Of a stretch of 64,000 nucleotides of DNA, positions 15,634-23,709 are shown in pieces. Both the position numbers and the translations under genes were made by a program. The DNA lies in assembly GCF_003026455.1 (NCBI RefSeq), contig NZ_PYMB01000003.1, forward strand, positions 310,001-374,000, written 5' to 3'. This DNA is from Photobacterium rosenbergii (GTDB lineage: Bacteria > Pseudomonadota > Gammaproteobacteria > Enterobacterales > Vibrionaceae). The notes below the pieces were generated by a model, which was not told where the DNA came from, ran no database searches, and saw nothing but the letters and a program-made list of their open reading frames with translations. Position 1 is the first letter of the stretch, and each line of letters begins with the position of its first letter.

Positions 15634-15647
15634 TTGATTAACATCAA
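15634..15647 (-). promoter_or_regulatory. FNR box
   Basis: TTGATTAACATCAA matches the FNR consensus TTGAT-N4-ATCAA exactly. The only gene reading away from it without a barrier is the unknown gene at 15053-15451. glgC converges on the region from the other side. Confidence 0.7.
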
Positions 15648-15771
15648 TAAAACCTTAAGCACATAGTGATCACCATCTTGATAAATATAAAAATTTAATA
15701 TAGCTGTAATTGATAAATTTAATGATTTACCAAGGCAATAAATTAAAACAAATCCGCAACATTACAGCAAT

Positions 15772-15804
15772 AAAAAACCGACATTTTATGCCGGTCTTTT
15801 TTTT
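15772..15804 (-). terminator. Rho-independent terminator of glgC
   Basis: ACCGACAT (15777-15784) pairs with ATGCCGGT (15788-15795) with one wobble. A-runs and T-runs on the two sides make it usable in both directions. It lies 20 bp after the glgC stop. Confidence 0.82.
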
Positions 15805-15823
15805 GAGTTTTTTAAACTAAAAA

Positions 15824-17041
15824 TCAGAACTGATAATCTGATGGAATAACAACCACCCCTTTTGGTGAAATAACAAATCGCTCGGCATCTTGCTTGGGAT
15901 TAACGCCAATCTCAAGGCCTGGAGGTATGACAACATCTTTATCGATAATGCAGTTCTCGATATGTGCTCCCTCTCCTACCACAACTCCCTCAAACACGAT
16001 GCTGTTAATTACCACGGCGGCATTCTCGACTTTAACCTTGGGAAACAGAACCGAGTTTTGTGCAGAACCGCCCTTAATCGCCACCCCATTGGAAATAATC
16101 GAATTAATGAAGATCCCTTCATTCCCCGCCGGCGACGATACCGTTCGCGCAGGTGGCAACTGCTGCTCGTAAGTACGGATCGGCCACTCTTTTTGGTACA
16201 GATCCATCGGCGGATAGTATGACAGCAAATCCATATTGGCCTGATAGAACGAATCAATCGTGCCGACATCTCGCCAGTAAGCATCTTGACTTACCCGACC
16301 TGCCGAGCCGCCAAACTGATAGGCATAAACCCGTTCACCGTCGATCAAGCCGGGAATAATATCTTTACCGAAATCATGGCTGCTTGCCGGCGATAGTGCA
16401 TCTTTTTCCAACGCTTCTTCCAACGCTTTCATCGAAAAGATATAGATCCCCATCGAAGCCAAGCAGGCTTCAGGGTTATTCGGGATAGCCTGAGGGTTTT
16501 CTGGTTTCTCGGTAAACGAGTAGACCCTTTGGTACTCATCAATTGACATAACACCAAAAGCATTGGCCTCTGCTTTTGGTACTTCCATACAAGCAACCGT
16601 TAAGTCTGCCTCATTCTCAACATGCTGCTTAAGCATTGGCTCGTAGTCCATGCGGTAAATATGATCACCGGAAAGTACAACCACATATTTAGCTTCGCTG
16701 CGGGTCAACAGATAGAGGTTCTGGTAAATAGCATCAGCCGTACCCTGATACCAGTTCTCACCGGTTCTCATCTGCGGTGGGACAGCAGTAATGTACTCGC
16801 CCAATTCCGGGTTGAAGATAGACCAGCCATCACGCAGATGTTTTTGCAGGGAGTGCGATTTATATTGGGTTAATACCAACACCCTGCGCAGTCCTGAATG
16901 CAAACAGTTAGTCAGGGTAAAATCTATAATCCGGTATTTTCCACCAAATGGTACAGCTGGCTTGGCTCTATGGTCTGTTAAAGGTGACAACCTAGACCCA
17001 ACTCCACCTGCCAAAATTACGGTAATCGCTTCCTTTTTCAT
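15824..17041 (-). CDS. glgC: Glucose-1-phosphate adenylyltransferase (ADP-glucose pyrophosphorylase)
   Basis: A 405-residue enzyme that makes ADP-glucose from glucose-1-phosphate and ATP, the committed step of glycogen synthesis. The N-terminal nucleotidyltransferase motif GGVGSRLSPLTDHRAKPAVPFGGKYRIIDF is intact. Catalytic and sugar-phosphate signatures follow (VVLSGDHIYRMDY, FTEKPENP, SMGIYIFS), then the C-terminal left-handed beta-helix (INSIISNGVAIKGG, IENCIIDKDVVIPPG). Length is normal. No glgA or glgB lies beside it. It is monocistronic with a terminator. Confidence 0.97.
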   Translation of the reverse strand: MKKEAITVILAGGVGSRLSPLTDHRAKPAVPFGGKYRIIDFTLTNCLHSGLRRVLVLTQYKSHSLQKHLRDGWSIFNPELGEYITAVPPQMRTGENWYQGTADAIYQNLYLLTRSEAKYVVVLSGDHIYRMDYEPMLKQHVENEADLTVACMEVPKAEANAFGVMSIDEYQRVYSFTEKPENPQAIPNNPEACLASMGIYIFSMKALEEALEKDALSPASSHDFGKDIIPGLIDGERVYAYQFGGSAGRVSQDAYWRDVGTIDSFYQANMDLLSYYPPMDLYQKEWPIRTYEQQLPPARTVSSPAGNEGIFINSIISNGVAIKGGSAQNSVLFPKVKVENAAVVINSIVFEGVVVGEGAHIENCIIDKDVVIPPGLEIGVNPKQDAERFVISPKGVVVIPSDYQF

Positions 17042-17346
17042 ACTCTCCCCCTAGCGCAATGTCAGACAAAGAGTTACCAGCAATATGCACGCCACAAATC
17101 GATAAACGTAAGATATTAATAATATTGAAATAAATCAGCTGCTCTAGTGTTTTAACAACGTCTTGCACCATGTTGGTGAGCCAGTTTGGGACAATTGCAC
17201 AAAAAAAGCCCTTTTGGTGTATGGCCGCACCAAAAGGGCAACTTATACCTCATGCAACGACAAGCACTGCTGTGTTGCCCAGGTATTGTTCATTCAAATT
17301 TGTTGTTATATAAACTGTTTTACTGCTGACATGTCGGCAGTTACGC
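17042..17346. other. Intergenic region between glgC and phnX
   Basis: It holds the terminator of the phn operon (17201-17239) and the glgC promoter region. No additional ORF with a ribosome site was found. Confidence 0.6.
17201..17239 (-). terminator. Terminator of the phnW-pbfA-phnX operon
   Basis: GCCCTTTTGGTG (17208-17219) and CACCAAAAGGGC (17228-17239) form a perfect 12-bp stem. On the minus strand it is followed by seven T residues, about 107 bp after the phnX stop. Confidence 0.9.
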
Positions 17347-18159
17347 TTATGGGCGCTCGCCTGCTGCTAAACGACGCTCGATATCGGCAACAACTTCTGG
17401 CAAATCTGCGATTGTATCTATCTGGTAATGTGCACCAGAATGGGCAAAAGCATCGATGGCTTTTGCACGAGCACCAGCAAGTGTCGCTTCGTCTGCTTGC
17501 TCAAACTCTGCTTGGGTCAGGCCAGCTTCATTACCCGACAACAGCAACGCAACTGTCCACATACCTGCGTTCAAGCCCTCGGTAATTCCAGGTACAGAGT
17601 CATCAATCTTGATGCACGCTTTCACATCAGTGACAGCAAGTTCAATCATATTCTGGAGGACCATATACGGTGCAGGGCGACCACCTGCTGCAAGATCATC
17701 CGTTGCCACTGCGCAATCAGGGCTGTATCCGTTTTCTTTTGCAACTGGGATCAATGCATCAAGTACGACACGAGGGTAACCCGTGCACGAACCAATCTTG
17801 ATGCCCTCTTCGCGAAAGCCATCGATCACTGCTTTAGCGCCCGGGATCAAATCAGCATGCTCGCCTACTTTAGCAATCTGGAGCGGCATAAAGGTTTGGT
17901 AAATTTTATCGATGTCTTCTTTTTGCATCGGCTGGCCGAACTTGTCCTGCCAACGCTGGCTAACTTCAGGCAATTCACCCACTGCTTTGATGTGGTCCCA
18001 CTTGCCTAGGCCCATAGGTACACGAGCTTCAGCCAACGAAATATCAAAGTCATACTCGCGGCGGAACGCTTCAACAAAAATGGTGGTTGGTGCAAACGAG
18101 CCAAAATCAACAACGGTACCGGCCCAATCAAAAATTACTGCCTGAACTTGCTTAGTCAT
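17347..18159 (-). CDS. phnX: Phosphonoacetaldehyde hydrolase (phosphonatase)
   Basis: A 270-residue HAD-superfamily enzyme that cleaves the C-P bond of phosphonoacetaldehyde to acetaldehyde and phosphate. The nucleophile D11 is in IFDWAGTVVDFG. The Schiff-base lysine falls at K53 in GLGKWDH, the position known from Bacillus PhnX. The C-terminal KIDDSVPGITEGLNAGMW carries the Mg-binding aspartates. The start at 18159 follows AAGGAAG; the frame is open to 18222. It is the last gene of phnW-pbfA-phnX. Confidence 0.97.
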   Translation of the reverse strand: MTKQVQAVIFDWAGTVVDFGSFAPTTIFVEAFRREYDFDISLAEARVPMGLGKWDHIKAVGELPEVSQRWQDKFGQPMQKEDIDKIYQTFMPLQIAKVGEHADLIPGAKAVIDGFREEGIKIGSCTGYPRVVLDALIPVAKENGYSPDCAVATDDLAAGGRPAPYMVLQNMIELAVTDVKACIKIDDSVPGITEGLNAGMWTVALLLSGNEAGLTQAEFEQADEATLAGARAKAIDAFAHSGAHYQIDTIADLPEVVADIERRLAAGERP

Positions 18160-18252
18160 TTTTTCTTCCTTTTGAATCTCTTTGTTTGCTGGCAGCACCG
18201 TTGGTGACCAGCAAAATATCAATATGGTTTATTAGAAAGTGATTATCTTTAA

Positions 18253-19647
18253 CTACTGGCTTTGTACTTCGCTGATTGCTTGCTCAACCATGTCCATAGC
18301 GCGCGCCAAGTCTTCACGATCAATGATCAACGGCGGGCTAAGCTGCAATACGTTACCCTGTGACACTTTGAAACTCATGCCTAACTCAAGGCATCGATAC
18401 ATAACTTGCTCGGCCTCTTTCAACGCCCGCTCTTTTGACACACGGCATGTCACGAGCTCAACGCCCCATAACAAACCAACGCCTCGAACATCCCCTATCA
18501 GTGGAAATTTCTGTTTCATTCCTTCCAGACGATCGCGCATATACGCTTCGTCATTTTTGACTTTGGCCAACAAGTTCTGCTGTTCAATCACTTCAATCGT
18601 TGCAAGTGCCGCAGCACAGCCAATTGGTGATTTTTCGTGGGTGTAGTGACCTAATGAAACATGCGACGCCGTGTTGTACTTATCTTTGGTGATCATAGCG
18701 GCAATCGGTACGACCCCACCGCCCAGTCCCTTGCCAATACAAAGGATGTCCGGCTCGATACCAAACTCCTGATAGGTGAACCAGTTTCCGCTGCGGCCCA
18801 TGCCATTAGGAATATCGTCAATGATCAGCATGACATTATGCTTGTCACAGATCTCACGGATACGCTTCCAATATGCTTTACTAGGTACCTGCACATCGGT
18901 GTTGCGGATACCCTCGGCAACAAAGGCTCCGATACCGCCTTCTTTTTCGATAACGTATTCGAGGTAATCGGCATAGTGCACATCGCTTCCATCATTGGAA
19001 GGGAATGCACCACGGTAGCTCACTGCAGGTGGGATACGTTCGACACCCGCCATAAGTGGCCCCATTCCTTCACGGAAACACGCTTCTCCGCCGACAGAAA
19101 TAGCATCGAGCGAAGCACCGTGGAATGAATCCCATAAAGAAACGACTTTGTAGTTTCCAGTCACATATCGGGCAAGCTTGAGCGCCATGCCAATGACCGA
19201 GGTGCCGCCGGGTGCAAAGAGCACTCTATCCAGATCGCCCCCTGCAATCTCAGTCAGTTTCTTAGCACAATCAATGGCTGTCTGGTTGGTAAAACGTCGC
19301 GGCGAGAAAGGCAACTCTGTCAATTGCTGCTGGATACGACCAACGACATGTGGGTGGCCGTAACCTAACTGGTGGACATTGTTTCCATGGAAATCCATGT
19401 ATTTTTTGCCCGCGGCATCTTCAATGTAGATACCGTGTGCGCCAACCAATGCATCTAGACATGGCGTCGACATCGCCTGATGCAAAAATACCTGACTGTC
19501 TTGTTCGAGCATTTGCTGTGTTTTTTGATCGGCAATACTGTTCGTCCACGCCACACGGGCCGGAGTAATATTAGTATCGCCTTCGCTACGCAATGATTGG
19601 TCGGTCAAGGCTGAACTGTTCGATTGAGAGGTCGCTAGCTGTGTCAT
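18253..19647 (-). CDS. pbfA: PbfA-type (R)-1-hydroxy-2-aminoethylphosphonate ammonia-lyase
   Basis: A 464-residue PLP enzyme of the class III aminotransferase fold. The PLP lysine is K296 (GKGLGGG). The pyridine-binding aspartate block reads IIDDIPNGMGRSG (D267), where transaminases usually have DE(V/I)QTGxGR. In Vibrio the homologue in phnWX clusters, PbfA, is known to eliminate ammonia from (R)-1-hydroxy-AEP to give phosphonoacetaldehyde. That assignment fits this context exactly. The start at 19647 (AAGGGA upstream) leaves 10 bp after phnW; phnX follows after 93 bp. Confidence 0.88.
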   Translation of the reverse strand: MTQLATSQSNSSALTDQSLRSEGDTNITPARVAWTNSIADQKTQQMLEQDSQVFLHQAMSTPCLDALVGAHGIYIEDAAGKKYMDFHGNNVHQLGYGHPHVVGRIQQQLTELPFSPRRFTNQTAIDCAKKLTEIAGGDLDRVLFAPGGTSVIGMALKLARYVTGNYKVVSLWDSFHGASLDAISVGGEACFREGMGPLMAGVERIPPAVSYRGAFPSNDGSDVHYADYLEYVIEKEGGIGAFVAEGIRNTDVQVPSKAYWKRIREICDKHNVMLIIDDIPNGMGRSGNWFTYQEFGIEPDILCIGKGLGGGVVPIAAMITKDKYNTASHVSLGHYTHEKSPIGCAAALATIEVIEQQNLLAKVKNDEAYMRDRLEGMKQKFPLIGDVRGVGLLWGVELVTCRVSKERALKEAEQVMYRCLELGMSFKVSQGNVLQLSPPLIIDREDLARAMDMVEQAISEVQSQ

Positions 19648-19657
19648 CACGCTTCCC

Positions 19658-20764
19658 TTATGCCCAGTACATTGCTGATTCGATAGCATCGATCAAACGG
19701 TGCATATCTTCATTGTGTACATCGCCAATGTTGCCGATACGGAAGCAATCAGCGTTTGACACTTTACCTGGGTAGATAACAAAACCTTTTTCTTTAAGGA
19801 GGTTATAGAATTTTTTGAATTCATACCCTTGCGCTTCTGGTGAGTAGAAAGAGGTGATAATCGGTGAATGCAACGACTTATCCAGCAGGCATTTGAAGCC
19901 AAGCTTTTCCATCCCAGCAACCAAGATTTGTTGGTTAGATGTATAGCGTTGATAGCGTGCTTCTACTCCACCTTCTTCATGTAACTCTTGCATAGCCTGG
20001 TGGAAAGCTCGAACGGTATGGGTTGGAGAAGTAAAGCGCCATTTGCCATGGTTTTTCTCCATGCACTGCCATTGATCAAAAAGATCCAGCGACAACGAAC
20101 GAGCGCGGCCTTCGCACTGTTCCAGTTCAGCTTGCTTGGCAATGACGAAACCGAAGCCCGGTACACCCTGAATACACTTGTTTGCAGAGCTGATCATAAA
20201 ATCGATCCCCAGCTTTCCGATATCCAATGGGATACCACCAAAACTCGACATCGCATCTAAAATCATGATTTTGTCGCGTGACTTAACCACATCGCATACC
20301 GCTTCAACTGGGTTCAACATGCCTGTGGTGGTTTCACAATGCACCATTGCGACGTGGGTAATACCCGCGTCGTTATCAAGATAGTCAGCGACTTGCTGCG
20401 CTGCTGGCTGGGCAACTTCACCAAGCTCAATAATGGTGTGCTCGATGTTCAGGTACTGTGCAATCTGGCCAATACGTTCACCGTATGCACCGTTATTGAC
20501 CACCAGCAACTTGCCACCTTTAGGAACAACCGTCCCGATTGTCGCCTCAACCGATGCCGTACCACTGCCTTGCATGAGTACACTTGTATAACCTTCAACA
20601 TCTGTAGCCAGTTCCACCAACTGCTTGCGGATCACTTCTACAATGCCTTTGTTGTATTCGTCATCCCAAGTACACCAATCTTTCAGCATTGCTTCGCGAA
20701 CAGTGCGGCTCGTTGATAGTGGACCAGGGGTAAGTAGCAGATATTGATTATCCAAGTTTTCCAT
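19658..20764 (-). CDS. phnW: 2-aminoethylphosphonate:pyruvate transaminase
   Basis: A 368-residue class V aminotransferase converting 2-aminoethylphosphonate plus pyruvate to phosphonoacetaldehyde plus alanine. The N-terminal [18 protein letters not shown], the [13 protein letters not shown] loop and the PLP lysine K196 in [15 protein letters not shown] are all characteristic. Length is that of E. coli-type PhnW enzymes. It is first in the phnW-pbfA-phnX operon, divergent from phnS. A PhnR-like 16-bp palindrome sits 15 bp upstream of the start. Confidence 0.97.
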   Translation of the reverse strand: MENLDNQYLLLTPGPLSTSRTVREAMLKDWCTWDDEYNKGIVEVIRKQLVELATDVEGYTSVLMQGSGTASVEATIGTVVPKGGKLLVVNNGAYGERIGQIAQYLNIEHTIIELGEVAQPAAQQVADYLDNDAGITHVAMVHCETTTGMLNPVEAVCDVVKSRDKIMILDAMSSFGGIPLDIGKLGIDFMISSANKCIQGVPGFGFVIAKQAELEQCEGRARSLSLDLFDQWQCMEKNHGKWRFTSPTHTVRAFHQAMQELHEEGGVEARYQRYTSNQQILVAGMEKLGFKCLLDKSLHSPIITSFYSPEAQGYEFKKFYNLLKEKGFVIYPGKVSNADCFRIGNIGDVHNEDMHRLIDAIESAMYWA

Positions 20765-20778
20765 TGTCTTGATTCCAA

Positions 20779-20794
20779 ATTGGACTATACCAGA
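20779..20794 (-). promoter_or_regulatory. PhnR-like operator, phnW promoter
   Basis: On the minus strand TCTGGTATAGTCCAAT, an imperfect copy of the perfect palindrome at 22598-22613. The GT-TATA-AC-like core is the type bound by HutC-group GntR regulators. Confidence 0.7.
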
Positions 20795-21006
20795 TGCGAT
20801 GAACTATAACGATGTTAGCAGAATGCTGTAAATCCCCTCTGGTTATAATTAACAAAAGCTTCATATTATGTATTTTTTTGCCTCCCTCCTTTATTTACTC
20901 TTGAGTTAATACTGTCAAAAAGAACCCATAAAACTGTTAGCAAACTGAAATATCGCAATCATCTAAGTGTCATATTTCCTGCCTAGCATCTTCCGTGTCG
21001 AAACAG

Positions 21007-21022
21007 TCTGGTACAGACCAAG
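21007..21022 (+). promoter_or_regulatory. PhnR-like operator, phnS promoter
   Basis: TCTGGTACAGACCAAG shares 13 of 16 positions with the site at 29698-29713. It lies 53 bp before the phnS ATG. Confidence 0.65.
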
Positions 21023-21075
21023 CTGCCAAATTATTACTTTTGCTTGGTTACCCAAATATTCATGGAGATGACAAA

Positions 21076-22089
21076 ATGAAAAACCGTTGGATGATTGCCC
21101 CTCTTACTGCAATTGCTGCACTTACCGCTTCTTCTGCATTTGCCGCTGAGGAACTGACGGTATATACCGCTTTCGAAACTGACATGTTGGCTAAATTCAA
21201 AAACGGTTTTGAGCAAGCTAACCCAGATATCAAAATTAACTGGGTACGTGACTCAACCGGTATCATGACGGCAAAATTGTTGGCAGAAAAAGGTAACCCT
21301 CACGCCGACGTTGTATGGGGCCTAGCAGGTTCTTCTATGGCGCTTCTAAAAGAAGAAGGTGTACTTAAGCCATACACCCCAGAGGGTCTGGATCAAATCC
21401 GTACCAATTTGGTTGACCCGCAAGATAACAAGGCATGGTTCGGTAACGATGCGTTCTTCAATGCTGTCTGCTTCAACGAAATTGTTGCCGAGCAAAAAGG
21501 CCTATCGAAGCCGGAAAGCTGGGAAGATTTGCTAAAGCCTGAATACAAAGGCCACATTGCAATGCCAAACCCTGCCTCTTCGGGTACGGGTTATATGCAG
21601 GTTTCAGCGTGGATCCAGTCAATGGGCGACGATGCAGCATGGCAATACATGGAAAAACTAGATAACAACATCGCCCACTACACCCACTCTGGCTCCAAGC
21701 CTTGTGTACAGGCGGGTATGGGGGAAGTTGCTATCGGTATTTCAATGGCAATCCGTGGCGCGACACTGAAAACCCAAGGTGCACCAATCGATATCATCAT
21801 GCCTAAAGGTGGCGTGGGCTGGGAAGCTGAAGCTGTTGGTCTGGTCAATACCGAATCTGATGCTGCCAAGCGCCTGGTTGACTGGTCTATCTCAGAAGAA
21901 GCGAACAAGCTATACAACGAGTTCTACCCGGTTGTCGGTCATACGTCTATCAACGCAGAAGTGAAGAACTACCCAGATGTAGAGAATGCGATGGTTGATA
22001 TGGACTTCGGTAAGATGGCGGTGAGCCGTGAAGATGTATTGAAAGCTTGGTCTGACAAGTTTGATGCGAAATCTGAGCCGCGTTCATAA
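21076..22089 (+). CDS. phnS: 2-aminoethylphosphonate ABC transporter, periplasmic binding protein
   Basis: A 337-residue secreted protein of the iron/AEP-type extracellular solute-binding family. A signal peptide (MKNRWMIAPLTAIAALTASS, cleavage near SAFA-AEE) precedes LTVYTAFETDMLAKFKNGF, typical of this group. The start at 21076 has GGAG upstream; a GTG at 20995 would bury the signal peptide. It lies between phnW and phnT and has a PhnR-like operator upstream. It ends in its own terminator, so it is expressed separately from the ATPase and permease. Confidence 0.92.
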   Translation: MKNRWMIAPLTAIAALTASSAFAAEELTVYTAFETDMLAKFKNGFEQANPDIKINWVRDSTGIMTAKLLAEKGNPHADVVWGLAGSSMALLKEEGVLKPYTPEGLDQIRTNLVDPQDNKAWFGNDAFFNAVCFNEIVAEQKGLSKPESWEDLLKPEYKGHIAMPNPASSGTGYMQVSAWIQSMGDDAAWQYMEKLDNNIAHYTHSGSKPCVQAGMGEVAIGISMAIRGATLKTQGAPIDIIMPKGGVGWEAEAVGLVNTESDAAKRLVDWSISEEANKLYNEFYPVVGHTSINAEVKNYPDVENAMVDMDFGKMAVSREDVLKAWSDKFDAKSEPRS

Positions 22090-22119
22090 GTAACATCAAA
22101 TCATAGTATTTAATTCGCT

Positions 22120-22157
22120 AAGCGTGACGGTAATGCTGTCACGCTATTTTTGTTTTA
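22120..22157 (+). terminator. Terminator of phnS
   Basis: AGCGTGAC (22121-22128) pairs with GTCACGCT (22138-22145), followed by ATTTTTGTTTT. Confidence 0.88.
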
Positions 22158-22203
22158 TACCTAGTTAAATATGTGATGTATCAATATATTTAATTTAACG
22201 GTA

Positions 22204-22362
22204 TTAGAGTTGGAAATATGGCTGCCTAGCCGTTCTAACCTCTTGGCTTTCCAACCCTTCTTGTTGCTCATTTTGAGCATCTAGCTTCGCCAGTTCTTTT
22301 TTCATCTCCGACAGTTCACGCTCCATATAAGATATATTTCGAATCAACATTTTTCTTTCCAT
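22204..22362 (-). CDS. Possible 52-residue coiled-coil microprotein
   Basis: A minus-strand frame begins MERKMLIRNISYMERELSEM and ends with TAA at 22206-22204. GAGG lies 9 nt before the ATG. The sequence is strongly charged, with heptad-like hydrophobics (ISYMERELSEMKKELAKLDA), so a coiled coil is likely. It lies alone in the 540-bp gap between phnS and phnT, on the opposite strand. No family is recognised, and conservation in other genomes would decide. Confidence 0.5.
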   Translation of the reverse strand: MERKMLIRNISYMERELSEMKKELAKLDAQNEQQEGLESQEVRTARQPYFQL

Positions 22363-22597
22363 GATGCTTTGCCTCAATCAAAAAATACAAGAATAGAATA
22401 AAAGGTCTAGACCTATATAGAATATCAATCTGACAAGGTGATAATGTGGTATCCCAACCAAATTCTTATTTATCACATCAAAATAATGCGATATTCAGTA
22501 CGGGTTAAGTATGTATCAACAGAAATTTTTTTCCACCATACCTGATTCTTAATATCGTAAACTCCGTGTCATTTATTTGTAACTGACTGCAACTATG

Positions 22598-22613
22598 TTT
22601 GGTATATACCAAA
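22598..22613 (+). promoter_or_regulatory. PhnR-like operator, phnT promoter (perfect palindrome)
   Basis: TTTGGTATATACCAAA is a perfect 16-bp palindrome 17 bp before the phnT ATG. It contains GTATATAC, as expected for HutC-type GntR regulators such as the PhnR encoded downstream. Confidence 0.8.
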
Positions 22614-22630
22614 TAAAGTGAGTTAGAACC

Positions 22631-23704
22631 ATGGAAACGTATCTGAAGATTGAACATGTCAGCAAGCAATATGGACAATTTACTGCGCTGGACAACATTT
22701 CCCTCGAGATCCCAAAAGGCGAATTTGTTTGCTTCCTTGGCCCATCAGGCTGCGGTAAAACCACCTTGCTGCGTGCCATTGCTGGATTAGATCTGGCGTC
22801 TTCAGGCAAGATCAACCAAGACGGTAAAGAAACCACCTTCCTTGCACCGGAGAAGCGTGACTTCGGGATCGTGTTCCAGTCCTACGCCCTGTTTCCGAAC
22901 CTAACTGTTGCTGAAAATATAAGCCTTGGCTTGCGTAATCAGGGGAAAGACAACAAGACCGTTACTGACACCGTCAATCATTGGCTGAAGGTTATCGGCT
23001 TGCCAGACTCGGGCATCAAATATCCCAACCAACTTTCTGGTGGCCAGCAGCAGCGTGTCGCCCTTGCCCGTGCCTTATCATTATCACCAGGTTTGTTACT
23101 GCTTGATGAACCTTTGTCTGCTTTGGATGCAAAAGTGCGATCCCACCTGCGTGAAGAGATCCGCCGCCTGCAACGCCAGCTTGGTATTACCACCATTATG
23201 GTAACCCACGATCAGGACGAAGCTCTCGCCATGGCAGACCGAATTGTGGTGATGAACCACGGCGTTATCGAACAAGTCGGCACGCCGCAGGAGATTTACG
23301 AAAACCCAGCTTCTCGCTTTGTGGCCGACTTCGTTGGCAATATGAACTTTATTCCGGCTTCTGTTGTGAGTGATAACCAAATCCGCATCGGTGAATCACT
23401 ACTGCCTAAGCCTTGTGATGCACTCAAACGCGGCGAGCAAGTCGAATTGGGCCTACGCCCCGAAGATCTGCATTTTCTGGAAGTCGGTAACAAAACAGAG
23501 TCGAGTTTCCCTGTTCAAATCGAAGAATTGGAGTTCCAAGGCACCTTTGTTCGTGCCGAATGCAAACTCCAAGGCGAGTACAAAGGCAATATGTTGAAAG
23601 TCGATGTACCTATTCGAGAGTTGCGCGAACTCCAGTTAGAGCGTGGCCACTTCCATTACGTGAACATGTCCAAAAAGCACACCCACATCTTTCACGCACA
23701 ATAA
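22631..23704 (+). CDS. phnT: 2-aminoethylphosphonate ABC transporter, ATPase
   Basis: A 357-residue ABC ATPase of the spermidine/iron importer type. Walker A is GPSGCGKTT at 37-45, the signature is LSGGQQQRVALARAL, Walker B is LLLLDEPLSALD, and the H-loop is MVTHDQDEAL. A C-terminal TOBE-like regulatory region follows (LGLRPEDLHFLE). It energises uptake through the fused permease, which starts 5 bp after its stop codon. It is preceded by the perfect operator palindrome. Confidence 0.95.
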   Translation: METYLKIEHVSKQYGQFTALDNISLEIPKGEFVCFLGPSGCGKTTLLRAIAGLDLASSGKINQDGKETTFLAPEKRDFGIVFQSYALFPNLTVAENISLGLRNQGKDNKTVTDTVNHWLKVIGLPDSGIKYPNQLSGGQQQRVALARALSLSPGLLLLDEPLSALDAKVRSHLREEIRRLQRQLGITTIMVTHDQDEALAMADRIVVMNHGVIEQVGTPQEIYENPASRFVADFVGNMNFIPASVVSDNQIRIGESLLPKPCDALKRGEQVELGLRPEDLHFLEVGNKTESSFPVQIEELEFQGTFVRAECKLQGEYKGNMLKVDVPIRELRELQLERGHFHYVNMSKKHTHIFHAQ

Positions 23705-23709
23705 AGCGC

